Positions 56,401 through 64,000 of a stretch of DNA of 64,000 nt are shown here, piece after piece. Both the position numbers and the translations under genes were made by a program. The stretch spans positions 1-64,000 of the forward strand of contig NZ_JAHUXA010000013.1 in assembly GCF_019218745.1 (NCBI RefSeq), given 5' to 3'. Origin of the DNA: Enterobacter sp. ENT03. Lineage in GTDB: Bacteria; Pseudomonadota; Gammaproteobacteria; Enterobacterales; Enterobacteriaceae. Numbering within the stretch: position 1 is the first letter of the stretch; each line of letters starts with the position of its first letter. The notes under the pieces are model-generated. The model was not told the origin of the DNA, did not search any database, and saw only the letters and a list, made by a program, of their open reading frames with translations.

Positions 56401-58336
56401 TAATTTGACCATAATTATCTGCCGTTGCACTGGCAGTATGCATGACTTCCCCCCGGCCATACAGCGACAGCGTGCCATTATTAACAGCGCTCGCACCGGA
56501 TACAGAGCCCATTAATATGATTGACCGTACTCTATTATTGAACCTACCTAAAGGTACGAGACCATTGGATGGCAGGACACTGCCCCGGTTAAGCACGCGA
56601 CCAGTAATATTACCTTCGTTGCGAACTTCAGAGCCAGTACCCTGCGATGCTAATCCCTCTATGATCGCCCCATTATCTCCTCCTGAAACCATGCTCTTTT
56701 CAAGAGTAAGATCAGCCTCATTAATTAAATGAGAGCCTGAGTATGCGATTCCAAAAGACATGTCGGTCAGGTTGACACTTCCCTTATTAACCATAGTGCT
56801 GTTGCCATTTAACATACCCAAATAATTGGCTGTATACAGGTAACTATCCAGACTATTTATATTAGTATCAATAATTGCATCGGACGCAATTTCAAGGTAA
56901 CCACCATCAAAAACCTGAAACATCCCATTGAAAGGCTGACCCAGATCTCCATTTATAGATGATGTACCATGCAGATATACGGATGATTTCCCGCTCACGC
57001 TAATTACGCTGGAACCACTCATACCGGTGCGCTTATTTGCTGTATCACTGTCACCAGTCTGGTTTATTTCCCCGGTTGATTCTATGCCGCCCATAATATC
57101 GACACGATTATTATCCCCCTCGACAATCAGGCCATTGATCATTTCCTGTGAACCATCCGCGTGTCCATAGATGTAACTGTCCGCCATTTCGGCGTCGATC
57201 ACAACCTGCAGATGACCGTCCAGCACCACCGTATTATTATTACCTGCTACGTTAATACCGGTGGAAGGGGTGTAAAAATAGTCTTTTGCCAGCGGTGATT
57301 TCTGATCTTTATCCACCACCATATCCCCGTTCAGGGTTACGGTGTTGGCATTCCCGGCGATATTAACACCGGTCGCCTGCTGGCCGGTGATGTTCATTTC
57401 TTCTGAGGTAAGGTTGAGTTTGTTCGCATCCCCGGTGACATTAACCCCGGTGGCGAAATCACCCACCGTCATTTTACCGCTCTGGTTAAGGGTATTGTTA
57501 TTACCGCTGACGTCCGTTCCGGTTGCACCATCAGTAATGCTGCTCGCCCCACTGTTATTGATGATGTTGTCGTTACCAGTCACGGTGGTGCCAGTGGAGC
57601 CGGTGCCCTCAGCGGTAGTGTTACCTTTATTATTAATGATGTTGCCGTCGCCATTCACTTTCGTGCCGGTACCACTCGCCGTGGCGGCGTTGCCGCCGTT
57701 GTTGTGGATGACGTTGTTATTGCCGTCAACAGCGAGGCCGATCCCGCCGTCGCTGCCGCTGCTGGTGCTGGTGTTATTAATGACATATCCATCACCGTCA
57801 ACTTTAGCGCCGACTTCATTCGGGCCTGTACCCGTAGCGTCATTAATATCTATAATGCTGGTACCACCGTTATCTCCGTCGTTGTCGCCGCCGTTATCTC
57901 CGTCGTTGTCGCCGCCGTTATCACCGCCGTTATTACCGCCGTTATCACCGCCGTTATCACCGCCGTTATTACCGCCGTTATCACCGCCGTTATCGCCGCC
58001 GTTATCGCCGCCGTTATCGCCGCCGTTATCACCGCCGTTATCACCGTTATCGTCGTTGCTCCAGCTTTTGCCGTCGTGATTGTTTTCAGCCGCAATGCCG
58101 ACTGCTACCCCGATCGCCGCCACGCCGCCAGCCACCCAGCCCCAGTTATCCTCCATGAACGAAGACACCTGCAAACATTCTGCTGGCAATGCTGCTTGCT
58201 GTTCATCTGTCAACACGCGGATATTCGCCGGGCAGGTATTTGCTGAACGATTTTTTTCTGACAGCTCAGTGTCGGCCCAGGTGTTACCGCTCAATGCAAG
58301 AGCGATACAGATCGATAAGAGTGATTTTCTTTGCAT
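53498..58336 (-). CDS. BigA-like autotransporter adhesin
   Basis: This 1612-residue type Va secreted surface protein has a signal peptide (MQRKSLLSICIALALSGNTWA) and a conserved head with CPANIRVLTDEQQAALPAEC. A hydrophobic stretch follows (WVAGGVAAIGVAVGIA), then a DNGG-type repeat tract (residues ~96-158). Next comes a block of imperfect repeats (TGTxVxGxxNxI, about 22 residues each, residues ~170-340), a long beta-helix passenger rich in NNGTIN, and a 12-strand barrel over the last ~280 residues ending NYKYTF. The head and repeats resemble Salmonella BigA, whose function is unclear. The 448-nt upstream region is AT-rich, unlike the gene. It sits between menF and elaB, where E. coli K-12 has no such gene, so it is probably an acquired surface adhesin. 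Confidence 0.85.
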   Translation of the reverse strand: MQRKSLLSICIALALSGNTWADTELSEKNRSANTCPANIRVLTDEQQAALPAECLQVSSFMEDNWGWVAGGVAAIGVAVGIAAENNHDGKSWSNDDNGDNGGDNGGDNGGDNGGDNGGDNGGNNGGDNGGDNGGNNGGDNGGDNDGDNGGDNDGDNGGTSIIDINDATGTGPNEVGAKVDGDGYVINNTSTSSGSDGGIGLAVDGNNNVIHNNGGNAATASGTGTKVNGDGNIINNKGNTTAEGTGSTGTTVTGNDNIINNSGASSITDGATGTDVSGNNNTLNQSGKMTVGDFATGVNVTGDANKLNLTSEEMNITGQQATGVNIAGNANTVTLNGDMVVDKDQKSPLAKDYFYTPSTGINVAGNNNTVVLDGHLQVVIDAEMADSYIYGHADGSQEMINGLIVEGDNNRVDIMGGIESTGEINQTGDSDTANKRTGMSGSSVISVSGKSSVYLHGTSSINGDLGQPFNGMFQVFDGGYLEIASDAIIDTNINSLDSYLYTANYLGMLNGNSTMVNKGSVNLTDMSFGIAYSGSHLINEADLTLEKSMVSGGDNGAIIEGLASQGTGSEVRNEGNITGRVLNRGSVLPSNGLVPLGRFNNRVRSIILMGSVSGASAVNNGTLSLYGRGEVMHTASATADNYGQITTDALWVAEDDETTYVEGIPSRRDVDFAIGMGVGNEYSSGSNGTAINHEGGTITINNAGVGMAATGSSNTVINQGTINLNKNENYTGNEPLVGMAVYNGGLAINDTTGVININAENGMAFYSDGNANNRIINRGQITLGSGVPESADNSDTLVTPDFANGTILSGITTLNENTLILAGNTVSNTGTINGKGALDVDGTFINQSTGIIDTAVTVSGTMTNSGTINSNVQLNNGGSMTNTGTMTHGTALKNSARLTNSGEFTLGSSSDKSNASMLELINNSVFENAAGGVLTGDNNKNAIHLNDNATLKNDKGATMNFTASSHASAINLWNHGVDFINDGTANATGVTLVGSAGNADTGKAFFWNQDDGVVNFTATHSGQSAVSLTHSNFAGINDGTMNVSGNGAIGMKGSQNAQLVNNGTINLGSEGTSESGMVAMELDAKATANAVIENNGAINIYAKDSYAFSRLGANGRIVNNGTVNLEGTGSGLVKESGVDVAGVDGNTADKSEVHYATYTLPTDPTAPVQSSGLRSSISQYTIGTSADGRAGTLTASHADINDVNIDTGFSAGTADTTKTFDNVFVGEDIQGEQNITSTSVVWMAEGQKDANGNVDVTMTKNAYADVAGDASVNSVANALDAAYTSNELYNSLNLKTSAELNSAMKQISGSKATGVSRDARILSNRFDMLADTAPELNNGLAFNVVAKGDKRAELGNDTSYDMLALRQSLAFGDNQTLSMEYGIARLDGNGNVTTAGDNGVTGGYSQFFGLKHSLPLSEDGLSWDNALRYDVHNFDSNRAVRYGDVNKTANADTRQQYLEFRTEGSKAFKVQEALTVTPFAGLKMRHTLEDGYREQGAGDFNLNMSSSSETAVDAVVGLKLNYAGENGWAATVSLEGGPNLSYAKSIRTASLAGAKGQTFSVDDDQQGGGVNSQAMAGVKYSAGNMQFTADAYQWQEDGVKDKGLMVNYKYTF
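57863..58051 (-). repeat. tandem DNGG-coding repeat inside the BigA-like gene
   Basis: About sixteen 12-bp units coding for D/N-N-G/D-G (plus-strand GCCGCCGTTATC and close variants) run over about 190 bp. The repeat keeps frame when whole 12-bp units are gained or lost, so length changes would alter the passenger without breaking the gene. Confidence 0.9.
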
Positions 58337-58720
58337 GAAGAATGTTCCTTATTCATGAGGATTCAATAGCAATAACGACAGGCAGGAATGGCAACGCCGC
58401 CAAAGGAGAACAACAAATTAAGTGAGGCGAACTTATAAGCGGATGATTAATTTGACGCAAGGTCATTAACATCAAATTTATATTAAATTTATATTAATTA
58501 CGCACAACCAATTGAAATTTTTGATGTTATTATTTTTATGAATTAAGAGAATACAATTCACCTCATGGAATATATTGATATTATAAATGCAATCACCATT
58601 AATGCATTCACAATACAGATGATTTAATATCAAGATTTACTCATGATTGCGGGAATTATTTATCGTATTAATAACAAAAATCAGCCGGATAACTGGGGTG
58701 TGGGGCGTAAGAAACAATAT
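58337..58720. other. AT-rich upstream region of the BigA-like gene
   Basis: About 380 nt of AT-rich DNA holds no gene that I can support. It has several AT runs (for example near 58470-58560) suited to H-NS binding and must hold the autotransporter promoter; I could not assign boxes with confidence. Confidence 0.4.
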
Positions 58721-58753
58721 AGCCTCCTGATGCAGCGTGGCAACCAGGAGGCT
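58721..58753 (-). terminator. elaB terminator
   Basis: A perfect 9-bp stem AGCCTCCTG / CAGGAGGCT lies 31 nt past the elaB stop and is followed by ATATTGTTT on the minus strand. Confidence 0.7.
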
Positions 58754-58784
58754 GTAAACGTCAGTAGCTGACGCGAAGTGTTGA

Positions 58785-59087
58785 CTAGCGACGTAACAAT
58801 AAACCCAGTACCAGGCCCGCTGCGGCACCGATACCTACGCCCTGCCAGGGTTTTTCGCGCACATAATCATCTGCACGGTAGGCAACCTGTTTCGCACGCA
58901 GGTAATAGTTGTCAGAAGCCTGGCTTACGCGGGACTTCACATCATGCAGCGCCTGTTCTGCGCGTGCTTTCAGCTCAATGTATTTCTGGTCAGCTGGATC
59001 GCCGGAGGAACGTAACACCTCTTCCAGCGTGTCGCTCAGCAGGGTCAGGTCGTCGTCAACGCGTGTTTCTGTGAATTGGTTAGTCAT
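58785..59087 (-). CDS. elaB: tail-anchored ribosome-associated protein ElaB
   Basis: The 100-residue protein of the ElaB/YqjD/DUF883 family has a long helical region (residues ~15-75) and a C-terminal glycine-rich membrane anchor (GVGIGAAAGLVLGLLLRR). Family members bind stationary-phase ribosomes and fix them to the inner membrane. ElaB is RpoS-linked and protects against oxidative and heat stress in E. coli. A GGAG site precedes ATG 59087. Confidence 0.95.
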   Translation of the reverse strand: MTNQFTETRVDDDLTLLSDTLEEVLRSSGDPADQKYIELKARAEQALHDVKSRVSQASDNYYLRAKQVAYRADDYVREKPWQGVGIGAAAGLVLGLLLRR

Positions 59088-59140
59088 TTGTTTTCTCCAT
59101 GTTTTGCACTGGTTTGATAACTATAGACAATGACCTGCGG

Positions 59141-59602
59141 TTACGCCTGGCCAACTTCCCGCGCCATACCGATGTGCGGGATGCCGTCCTCGTCATAAAT
59201 ATCGGTCACCGGACTGAAACCAAAATGGGCATAGAAAGGTTGCAAATGTGCCTGCGCGCCCAGGTATAGCGCGTGCTGCGGCCAGTGTTGCTGGCAGCTG
59301 GCGACCGCGCGTTCCATCAGTTGATAGCCCAGTTTTTCCCCTCTCACCTGCGGGCTGACAATGACCCGGCCAATCACTACCGGGGCGAAATCATCCTCAT
59401 TTTTCAGAATCCTCGCATACGCCACCAGCTGGTTTTCGCGCCAGCCGAGCAGATGGCGGTTCTCACCGACCAGGTCATCGCCATCGACATCCAGATACGC
59501 GCAGGCTTGCTCTACGACGAACACCTCGCAGCGCAGTTTGAGAACCTCGTAAAGCGCGCTGACGCTCAGTTCGCTGTGGTGCAGGTCTTGCCAGTGGATC
59601 AT
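59141..59602 (-). CDS. elaA: GNAT acetyltransferase ElaA
   Basis: The 153-residue GNAT protein has an N-terminal segment LSVSALYEVLKLRCEVFVVEQ, typical of ElaA. The acetyl-CoA site is IGRVIVSPQVRGEKLGYQLMERA, and the end is FGFSPVTDIYDEDGIPHIGM. The start has a strong AGGAG site. Its substrate is unknown. It is divergent from rbn with a 73-nt gap. Confidence 0.94.
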   Translation of the reverse strand: MIHWQDLHHSELSVSALYEVLKLRCEVFVVEQACAYLDVDGDDLVGENRHLLGWRENQLVAYARILKNEDDFAPVVIGRVIVSPQVRGEKLGYQLMERAVASCQQHWPQHALYLGAQAHLQPFYAHFGFSPVTDIYDEDGIPHIGMAREVGQA

Positions 59603-59675
59603 GATGCTCTCCTTAATGAATTCTCTCTCGCTATACTAATGGCTTTTCTTCCCTCGCAAAGGGCATAACGCACAT

Positions 59676-60593
59676 ATGGAACTTCTCTTTCTTGGCACCT
59701 CGGCGGGCGTACCGTCCAGAGCGCGCAACGTCAGCGCGCTGCTGCTGAATCTGCAACACCCAACGCAGCCCGCGCTGTGGCTGTTTGACTGCGGCGAAGG
59801 TACGCAACATCAGCTGATGAAAACCGCGTATCACCCTGGCAAGGTGGAGAAAATTTTTCTTACCCATTTGCACGGCGATCACCTGTTTGGTCTGCCAGGG
59901 CTAATTTGCAGCCGTTCAATGGCGGGGATCACCCAGCCGTTAACGATATATGGTCCAAAAGGCATCCGCGAGTTTATTGAAACCACGCTGCGTCTGAGTG
60001 GTACCTGGACGGATTACCCGCTGTCCATCGTGGAGATTAGTGCAGGCGAGGTCATCGATGACGGGCTGCGGCGCGTGACCGCCTACCCGCTGGAACATCC
60101 GCTGGAGTGTTACGGTTACCGTATTGAAGAGCACGATAAGCCCGGCGCGCTGGATGCCCGTGCGCTAATGGAGGCAGGCATTCCCGTCGGCCCGCTGTTT
60201 CAGCGCCTGAAAGCCGGCGAAACGGTGACGCTGGAGGATGGCCGCGTGATTAACGGGCAGGACTATCTCTCCCCGGCAACACCGGGTAAAAAACTGGCGA
60301 TTTTTGGCGATACCGCCCCCTGCCCCGCTGCGCGCGACCTGGCGCAGGATGTGGATTTGATGGTGCATGAAACCACGCTGGAAACGGCAATGGAGGAGAA
60401 AGCCAACAGCCGTGGCCACAGCTCAACCCGTCAGGCGGCGCAGCTGGCCCGTGAGGCGAATGCCGGGCGGCTGGTGATGACGCATATCAGCTCGCGCTAT
60501 GACAGCGTCAGCAGCCAGAAGCTGGTGGATGAGTGCCGGGCCATCTTTGCGCAGAGTATTCTGGCGGAAGATTTCGACGTCATCACAGTTTGA
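59676..60593 (+). CDS. rbn: ribonuclease BN/Z
   Basis: RNase BN is a zinc-dependent metallo-beta-lactamase-fold enzyme that trims tRNA 3' ends and some mRNAs. The 305-residue protein has the metal motif [13 protein letters not shown], the flexible-arm region [24 protein letters not shown], and the later metal ligands in VHETTLE and MTHISSRYD. Its length matches E. coli (ElaC). Confidence 0.97.
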   Translation: MELLFLGTSAGVPSRARNVSALLLNLQHPTQPALWLFDCGEGTQHQLMKTAYHPGKVEKIFLTHLHGDHLFGLPGLICSRSMAGITQPLTIYGPKGIREFIETTLRLSGTWTDYPLSIVEISAGEVIDDGLRRVTAYPLEHPLECYGYRIEEHDKPGALDARALMEAGIPVGPLFQRLKAGETVTLEDGRVINGQDYLSPATPGKKLAIFGDTAPCPAARDLAQDVDLMVHETTLETAMEEKANSRGHSSTRQAAQLAREANAGRLVMTHISSRYDSVSSQKLVDECRAIFAQSILAEDFDVITV

Positions 60594-60607
60594 TGTAAAA
60601 ACGTTCC

Positions 60608-60634
60608 TCCATTTTTCCCCCGGCGTGCCGATAA
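60608..60634 (+). promoter_or_regulatory. sigma-28-like promoter of cheV
   Basis: GCCGATAA at 60627-60634 is a perfect match to the flagellar sigma-28 (FliA) -10 element, 36 nt before the cheV ATG. The -35 at the expected 11-nt spacing is poor; a better TAAA lies too far upstream (60596). Flagellar class-3 expression is therefore likely but not certain. Confidence 0.6.
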
Positions 60635-60669
60635 CAGTGTTAACGCACGCATTCCACTCCGAGGGCACG

Positions 60670-61677
60670 ATGGATAGTTTCCAGAAAGATATTGATGACA
60701 GGGCAAATCTTACCCTGTCAAACCGCTTTGAGCTTTTGCTGTTCCGTCTTGGCGCCTCGGTGCATGACGCGAAGTCAGAGCTGTTTGGCATTAACGTATT
60801 TAAACTGCGTGAAATTGTGCCCATGCCTGCTTTTACTCGTCCGGCCGGAATGAAGCCGCCGATGATGGGGATGGTGAATATCCGCGATCAAATCATTCCG
60901 GTAATAGATTTGACGGCGGTGGCGGGCTGCAAACCCACTACCGGCCTGAATATTCTGCTGATCACCGAGTACGCCCGGAGCGTGCAGGCGTTTGCCGTCG
61001 AGTCAGTGGAAAACATTATTCGTCTGGACTGGAAACAGGTGCACACCGCCGAGAAAGCCGTTAATGGCCGCTACATCACCAGCATCGCCTGTCTCGATGA
61101 TGAGCAGGATTCCAATAATCTGGCGCTGGTGCTGGACGTTGAGCAGATCCTCTATGACATCACGCCGCCGGATCACGATCTGCATGCCAAGAACCTGCAG
61201 AACACCAAAAAGTTCAACATGAAGCCAGGTGCGGTCGCCATTGTCGCCGAAGACTCCAAAGTGGCGCGCGCCATGCTGGAAAAAGGGCTGGAGTCGATGA
61301 ACATCCCGAACACTATGCACATCACCGGTAAAGATGCATGGGAACGTATTCAGGTGCTGGCGCAGCAAGCGGAAGCAGAAGGCGTGCCGATCAGCGATAA
61401 GATTTCGATGGTGCTGACCGATCTGGAAATGCCGGAAATGGATGGCTTTACCCTGACGCGCAAAATCAAAACTGACGAGCGTCTGAAGCATATTCCGGTG
61501 GTGATCCACTCGTCCTTGTCCGGCAGCGCGAACGAAGATCATGTGCGTAAAGTGCAGGCCGATGGCTATGTCGCCAAGTTTGAAATCAACGAGCTTTCCT
61601 CGGTGATCCAGGAAGTGCTGGATCGCGCTACGCAACATATCAGCGGACCGCTGATCAGCCATAAGCAGTCTGTGTAA
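60670..61677 (+). CDS. cheV: chemotaxis coupling protein CheV
   Basis: CheV couples receptors to CheA and is adjusted by phosphorylation. The protein is 335 residues from ATG 60670 (MDSFQKDIDD), with an N-terminal CheW domain (residues ~20-165: ELFGINVFKLREIVPMP, MMGMVNIRDQIIPVIDL). A receiver domain follows (~190-320) with D251 in VLTDLEMPEMDGF and Lys in GYVAKFE. The frame stays open upstream into rbn, but no start is plausible there. Salmonella has cheV at the same place, and E. coli K-12 lacks it. A GAGGGCACG stretch gives the ribosome site, and a sigma-28-like promoter precedes it. Confidence 0.95.
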   Translation: MDSFQKDIDDRANLTLSNRFELLLFRLGASVHDAKSELFGINVFKLREIVPMPAFTRPAGMKPPMMGMVNIRDQIIPVIDLTAVAGCKPTTGLNILLITEYARSVQAFAVESVENIIRLDWKQVHTAEKAVNGRYITSIACLDDEQDSNNLALVLDVEQILYDITPPDHDLHAKNLQNTKKFNMKPGAVAIVAEDSKVARAMLEKGLESMNIPNTMHITGKDAWERIQVLAQQAEAEGVPISDKISMVLTDLEMPEMDGFTLTRKIKTDERLKHIPVVIHSSLSGSANEDHVRKVQADGYVAKFEINELSSVIQEVLDRATQHISGPLISHKQSV

Positions 61678-61685
61678 GTCTGCAT

Positions 61686-61763
61686 TTTGCCCGGCGGCGC
61701 AAGTTTGCCGGGCCTGATACTGAAAGGTTGCAGGCCGGGTAAGCATAAGCGCTACCCGGCAAA
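61686..61763. repeat. REP/BIME element after cheV
   Basis: Two inverted REP units (TTTGCCCGGCGGCGC...TGCCGGGCC and CAGGCCGGGT...CTACCCGGCAAA) lie immediately downstream of the cheV stop. Confidence 0.85.
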
Positions 61764-61784
61764 TTTTTAAGAAGACGAAAAAAA

Positions 61785-61802
61785 ACCGCCGAATTCGGCG
61801 GT
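61785..61802. terminator. bidirectional terminator, nuoN / cheV
   Basis: The perfect palindrome ACCGCCGAATTCGGCGGT is flanked by eight A on the left and six T on the right. It ends the nuo operon on the minus strand and can also stop cheV transcription. Confidence 0.9.
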
Positions 61803-61823
61803 TTTTTATTGGCTAAAGCGCGC

Positions 61824-63281
61824 TTACATTAGCGGCTTCGCCAGCTGCACGATGTCGATCAGCGGCTGCGGGTAGACGCCTAATAGCAGCACCAGCAATG
61901 CGGAGATCAGCACTACAATCCCTCCCGCGCTGTACTGCCAGTTCGATGGCGCATCACGGTTAAGCTGCTGCGGTGCGTTCAGATACAGGCTCACTGCCAC
62001 ACGCAGGTAGTAGTACAAACCAATCGCGGAGCCGAGCACAACGGCACCGGTCAGCCACCACAGGTTTGCCTGCACACCCACGGCCAGCACGTAGAACTTA
62101 CCGATAAAGCCGAGCGTCATCGGGATCCCCGCCAGCGACAGCATCATCACCGTCATGACAGCAGACAGGACCGGACGGTGCCAGAACAGACCACGGTAGG
62201 AGTACAGCGAATCGGCATCCGGGCCACGGTACGGACTGGACATCAGACTCACCACGCCGAACGCGCCGAGGCTGCTGAACAGGTAACCGGCCAGATATAC
62301 CCCTACCGCTTCCATCGACATCTGACCGCTTTGCAGCGCAATCAGCGCCACCAGCAGATAGCCGAGGTGCGAGATAGAGGAATAGCCCAGCAGACGCTTG
62401 ATATTGCTCTGGCTGAGCGCCATCAGGTTACCGAAGATGATGGAAGCGGCGGCGATAATACTCAGCACCATGCGCACCGCGTCACTGTCACCCACTGGCG
62501 CATACAAGAACAGACGCATCACCACGCCAAAGATGGCGATTTTGCTGGCGGTCGCCAGGAAGGTGGAAACCGGAGCAGGTGCGCCCTGGTAAACGTCTGG
62601 CGTCCACAGATGGAACGGCACCAGCGACAGCTTAAAGCCCAGACCGACGATCATCATACCCAGACCTGCCAGCAGCAGCGGTTCGTGCAGCATGCCGTCG
62701 CCCAGGCTCTTACCGAGTTCAGGGAACGACAGGTTGCCCGTCTGCGCGTAGACCAGCGCGATGCCGAACAGCAGGAACGACGAGGCGGCAGCAGACAGAA
62801 TGGTGTATTTGATACTGGCTTCCAGCGAGCGTTTCTGACGGAAGGCGTAACCAATCAGGCCGAACAGCGGCAGCGAAATAAGCTCGATACCGAGGAACAG
62901 CGAGGCCATATGATTGGCGTTCGCCAGCAGAATGCCACCGAGGGCGGCAATCAGCACCAGCAGATAGAACTCTTCTTTGTTGTCGTAGTAGCCCTCAAGC
63001 CATGGGTACGCGAAGGTACAGGTCGCGAGGCTCGCCAGCAGCACAAGGCCGGTGTAGAGCATCGCGAAACCGTCTACGCGCATCAGCGGTGTGACATCCA
63101 TGGCGCCCGCCTGGCCAACAAACCAGAGCGATACTAACGCGGCGTTAAGTCCAATGACCGACAGCGTGGCATTGAAAAAGTGGTTGCGTCGCCACGCAAT
63201 GGAGAGCATCACAACCACCACCGTCAATCCGACGATCAGCAGCGGTAGCAGCGCAATCAGGTGTTGTGGAGTTATTGTCAT
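61824..63281 (-). CDS. nuoN: NADH-quinone oxidoreductase subunit N
   Basis: NuoN is one of three antiporter-like proton-pumping subunits of complex I. The 485-residue protein (E. coli 485) has about fourteen TM helices, with conserved Lys in the [18 protein letters not shown] segment and [23 protein letters not shown]. It is the last gene of the operon, 6 nt after nuoM and followed by the strong terminator. Confidence 0.98.
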   Translation of the reverse strand: MTITPQHLIALLPLLIVGLTVVVVMLSIAWRRNHFFNATLSVIGLNAALVSLWFVGQAGAMDVTPLMRVDGFAMLYTGLVLLASLATCTFAYPWLEGYYDNKEEFYLLVLIAALGGILLANANHMASLFLGIELISLPLFGLIGYAFRQKRSLEASIKYTILSAAASSFLLFGIALVYAQTGNLSFPELGKSLGDGMLHEPLLLAGLGMMIVGLGFKLSLVPFHLWTPDVYQGAPAPVSTFLATASKIAIFGVVMRLFLYAPVGDSDAVRMVLSIIAAASIIFGNLMALSQSNIKRLLGYSSISHLGYLLVALIALQSGQMSMEAVGVYLAGYLFSSLGAFGVVSLMSSPYRGPDADSLYSYRGLFWHRPVLSAVMTVMMLSLAGIPMTLGFIGKFYVLAVGVQANLWWLTGAVVLGSAIGLYYYLRVAVSLYLNAPQQLNRDAPSNWQYSAGGIVVLISALLVLLLGVYPQPLIDIVQLAKPLM

Positions 63282-63287
63282 GGCGAT

Positions 63288-64000
63288 TTACGGCCTTGTA
63301 GTAGAAACGGAATTAACAAACCACTGCTGGATATTACTCATCGCGGAATGCGAGGTATCCAGAATCGGCTGCGGATAGAAGCCAAGCAGTACCAGAAGCA
63401 CGACCAGCAACAGAATGATAAACAGCTCGCGCAGTGACATTCCCGGCAATTCTTTGCTCGCGATCTCGCTCTTCGCTTTACCGAAGAAGGCACGGTGCAG
63501 CATCGCCAGCGAGTAAACCGACGCGAAGACCAGACCGAAGGTAGAGATCACGGTGATCACCGGAACGACCTTAAAGCTTCCGAACAGGATCATGAATTCA
63601 CCGACGAAGTTACCGGTGCCTGGCATCCCGAGGGTGGCCACAGCAAAGAACATCGACAGCGCCGGCAGCCACTTAATTTTGCTCCACAGGCCGCCCATCA
63701 TGCGCATATCACGGGTATGCAGACGCTCGTACAGCTGACCGCAGATGATAAACATACCGGCCGCAGACAGACCGTGAGCAATCATCTGGATCACCGCACC
63801 CTGGTACGCCAGCTGGCTACCGGTATAGATGGCGATCAGCACGAAGCCCATGTGCGAAACAGAGGTGTAAGCAATCAGACGTTTGATGTCCGTCTGGGCG
63901 AACGCCATCCATGCGCCATAGAAGATACCAATCACACCCAGCCACATCGCAATTGGTGCGAACTCGGCGGAAGCGTTCGGGAACAGCGGCAGCGAGAAAC
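63288..64000 (-). CDS. nuoM: NADH-quinone oxidoreductase subunit M, C-terminal part
   Basis: This is the C-terminal ~237 residues of the antiporter-like subunit NuoM; the rest lies beyond the window edge. Key segments are AFAQTDIKRLIAYTSVSHMG, HGLSAAGMFIICGQLYERLHTR, and PGTGNFVGEFMILFG. The truncation comes from the window edge and is not a mutation. It runs in the same direction as nuoN. Confidence 0.97.
   Translation of the reverse strand, partial: FSLPLFPNASAEFAPIAMWLGVIGIFYGAWMAFAQTDIKRLIAYTSVSHMGFVLIAIYTGSQLAYQGAVIQMIAHGLSAAGMFIICGQLYERLHTRDMRMMGGLWSKIKWLPALSMFFAVATLGMPGTGNFVGEFMILFGSFKVVPVITVISTFGLVFASVYSLAMLHRAFFGKAKSEIASKELPGMSLRELFIILLLVVLLVLLGFYPQPILDTSHSAMSNIQQWFVNSVSTTRP

Noticed and set aside
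57863..58051. Tandem repeats looked at first like a CRISPR array
   Set aside because: Units are 12 bp, contiguous, in frame and code for DNGG; there are no spacers.
62178..63137. 319-codon plus-strand frame over nuoN
   Set aside because: Gln/His/Arg-rich antisense frame typical of a shadow of a membrane protein gene.

Overview
The window is chromosomal DNA from a member of the Enterobacteriaceae outside E. coli and Salmonella (Enterobacter, Citrobacter, Kosakonia or Klebsiella aerogenes type; the species cannot be fixed from this sequence). The evidence is the gene order yojI-alkB-ada-apbE-ompC-micF-rcsD-rcsB-rcsC-gyrA-ubiG-nrdAB-yfaE-glpT-glpABC-yfaY-yfaZ-menFDHBCE-elaB-elaA-rbn-cheV-nuoNM, which follows the E. 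coli/Salmonella backbone closely, together with near-identical RcsB, GyrA and NrdA, a recognisable micF RNA and enterobacterial REP elements.

Positions 1-5376 are different: AT-rich, with no backbone genes, and ending in a 19-bp copy of the 3' end of tRNA-Pro(GGG) (proL). This is the distal end of an integrated island. It carries a CBASS-type anti-phage module, made of a cyclic-oligonucleotide synthase (CD-NTase, with an AGS-C-like C-terminus) and a two-TM SLATT effector. Opposite these lie a DUF4062 protein, a DUF6387-like protein and, at the left edge, a degraded small gene. The CD-NTase gene is broken by one in-frame TAG after codon 35, and a LexA-type (SOS) box sits over its likely promoter. 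This is the most unusual part of the window.

From 5421 to 14883 come a GNAT acetyltransferase, a SulP transporter without a STAS domain that overlaps mgtE tail to tail, the ABC exporter yojI, the ada-alkB alkylation-repair pair, apbE and ompC. From 15209 to 21957 come micF and the Rcs phosphorelay (rcsD, rcsB, and rcsC on the other strand). An alpha-glucoside cassette (22197-27170) lies between rcsC and gyrA, where E. coli K-12 has other genes. It has a PTS IICB transporter, a GntR regulator, a GH4 6-phospho-alpha-glucosidase and an overlapping aldo-keto reductase. Next come gyrA, ubiG, the aerobic ribonucleotide reductase operon nrdAB-yfaE, a small winged-helix regulator, and the divergent glpT / glpABC genes for anaerobic glycerol-3-phosphate use, with no glpQ after glpT.

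The right third holds yfaY, yfaZ, a clade-3-type catalase, an Rpn-family nuclease, the complete menaquinone operon menFDHBCE, a 1612-residue BigA-like autotransporter with a DNGG repeat tract, elaB, elaA, rbn, cheV behind a sigma-28-like promoter, and the end of the nuo operon (nuoN and partial nuoM). Anaerobic functions cluster here: GlpABC passes electrons to menaquinone, which the men operon makes and which Nuo also reduces.
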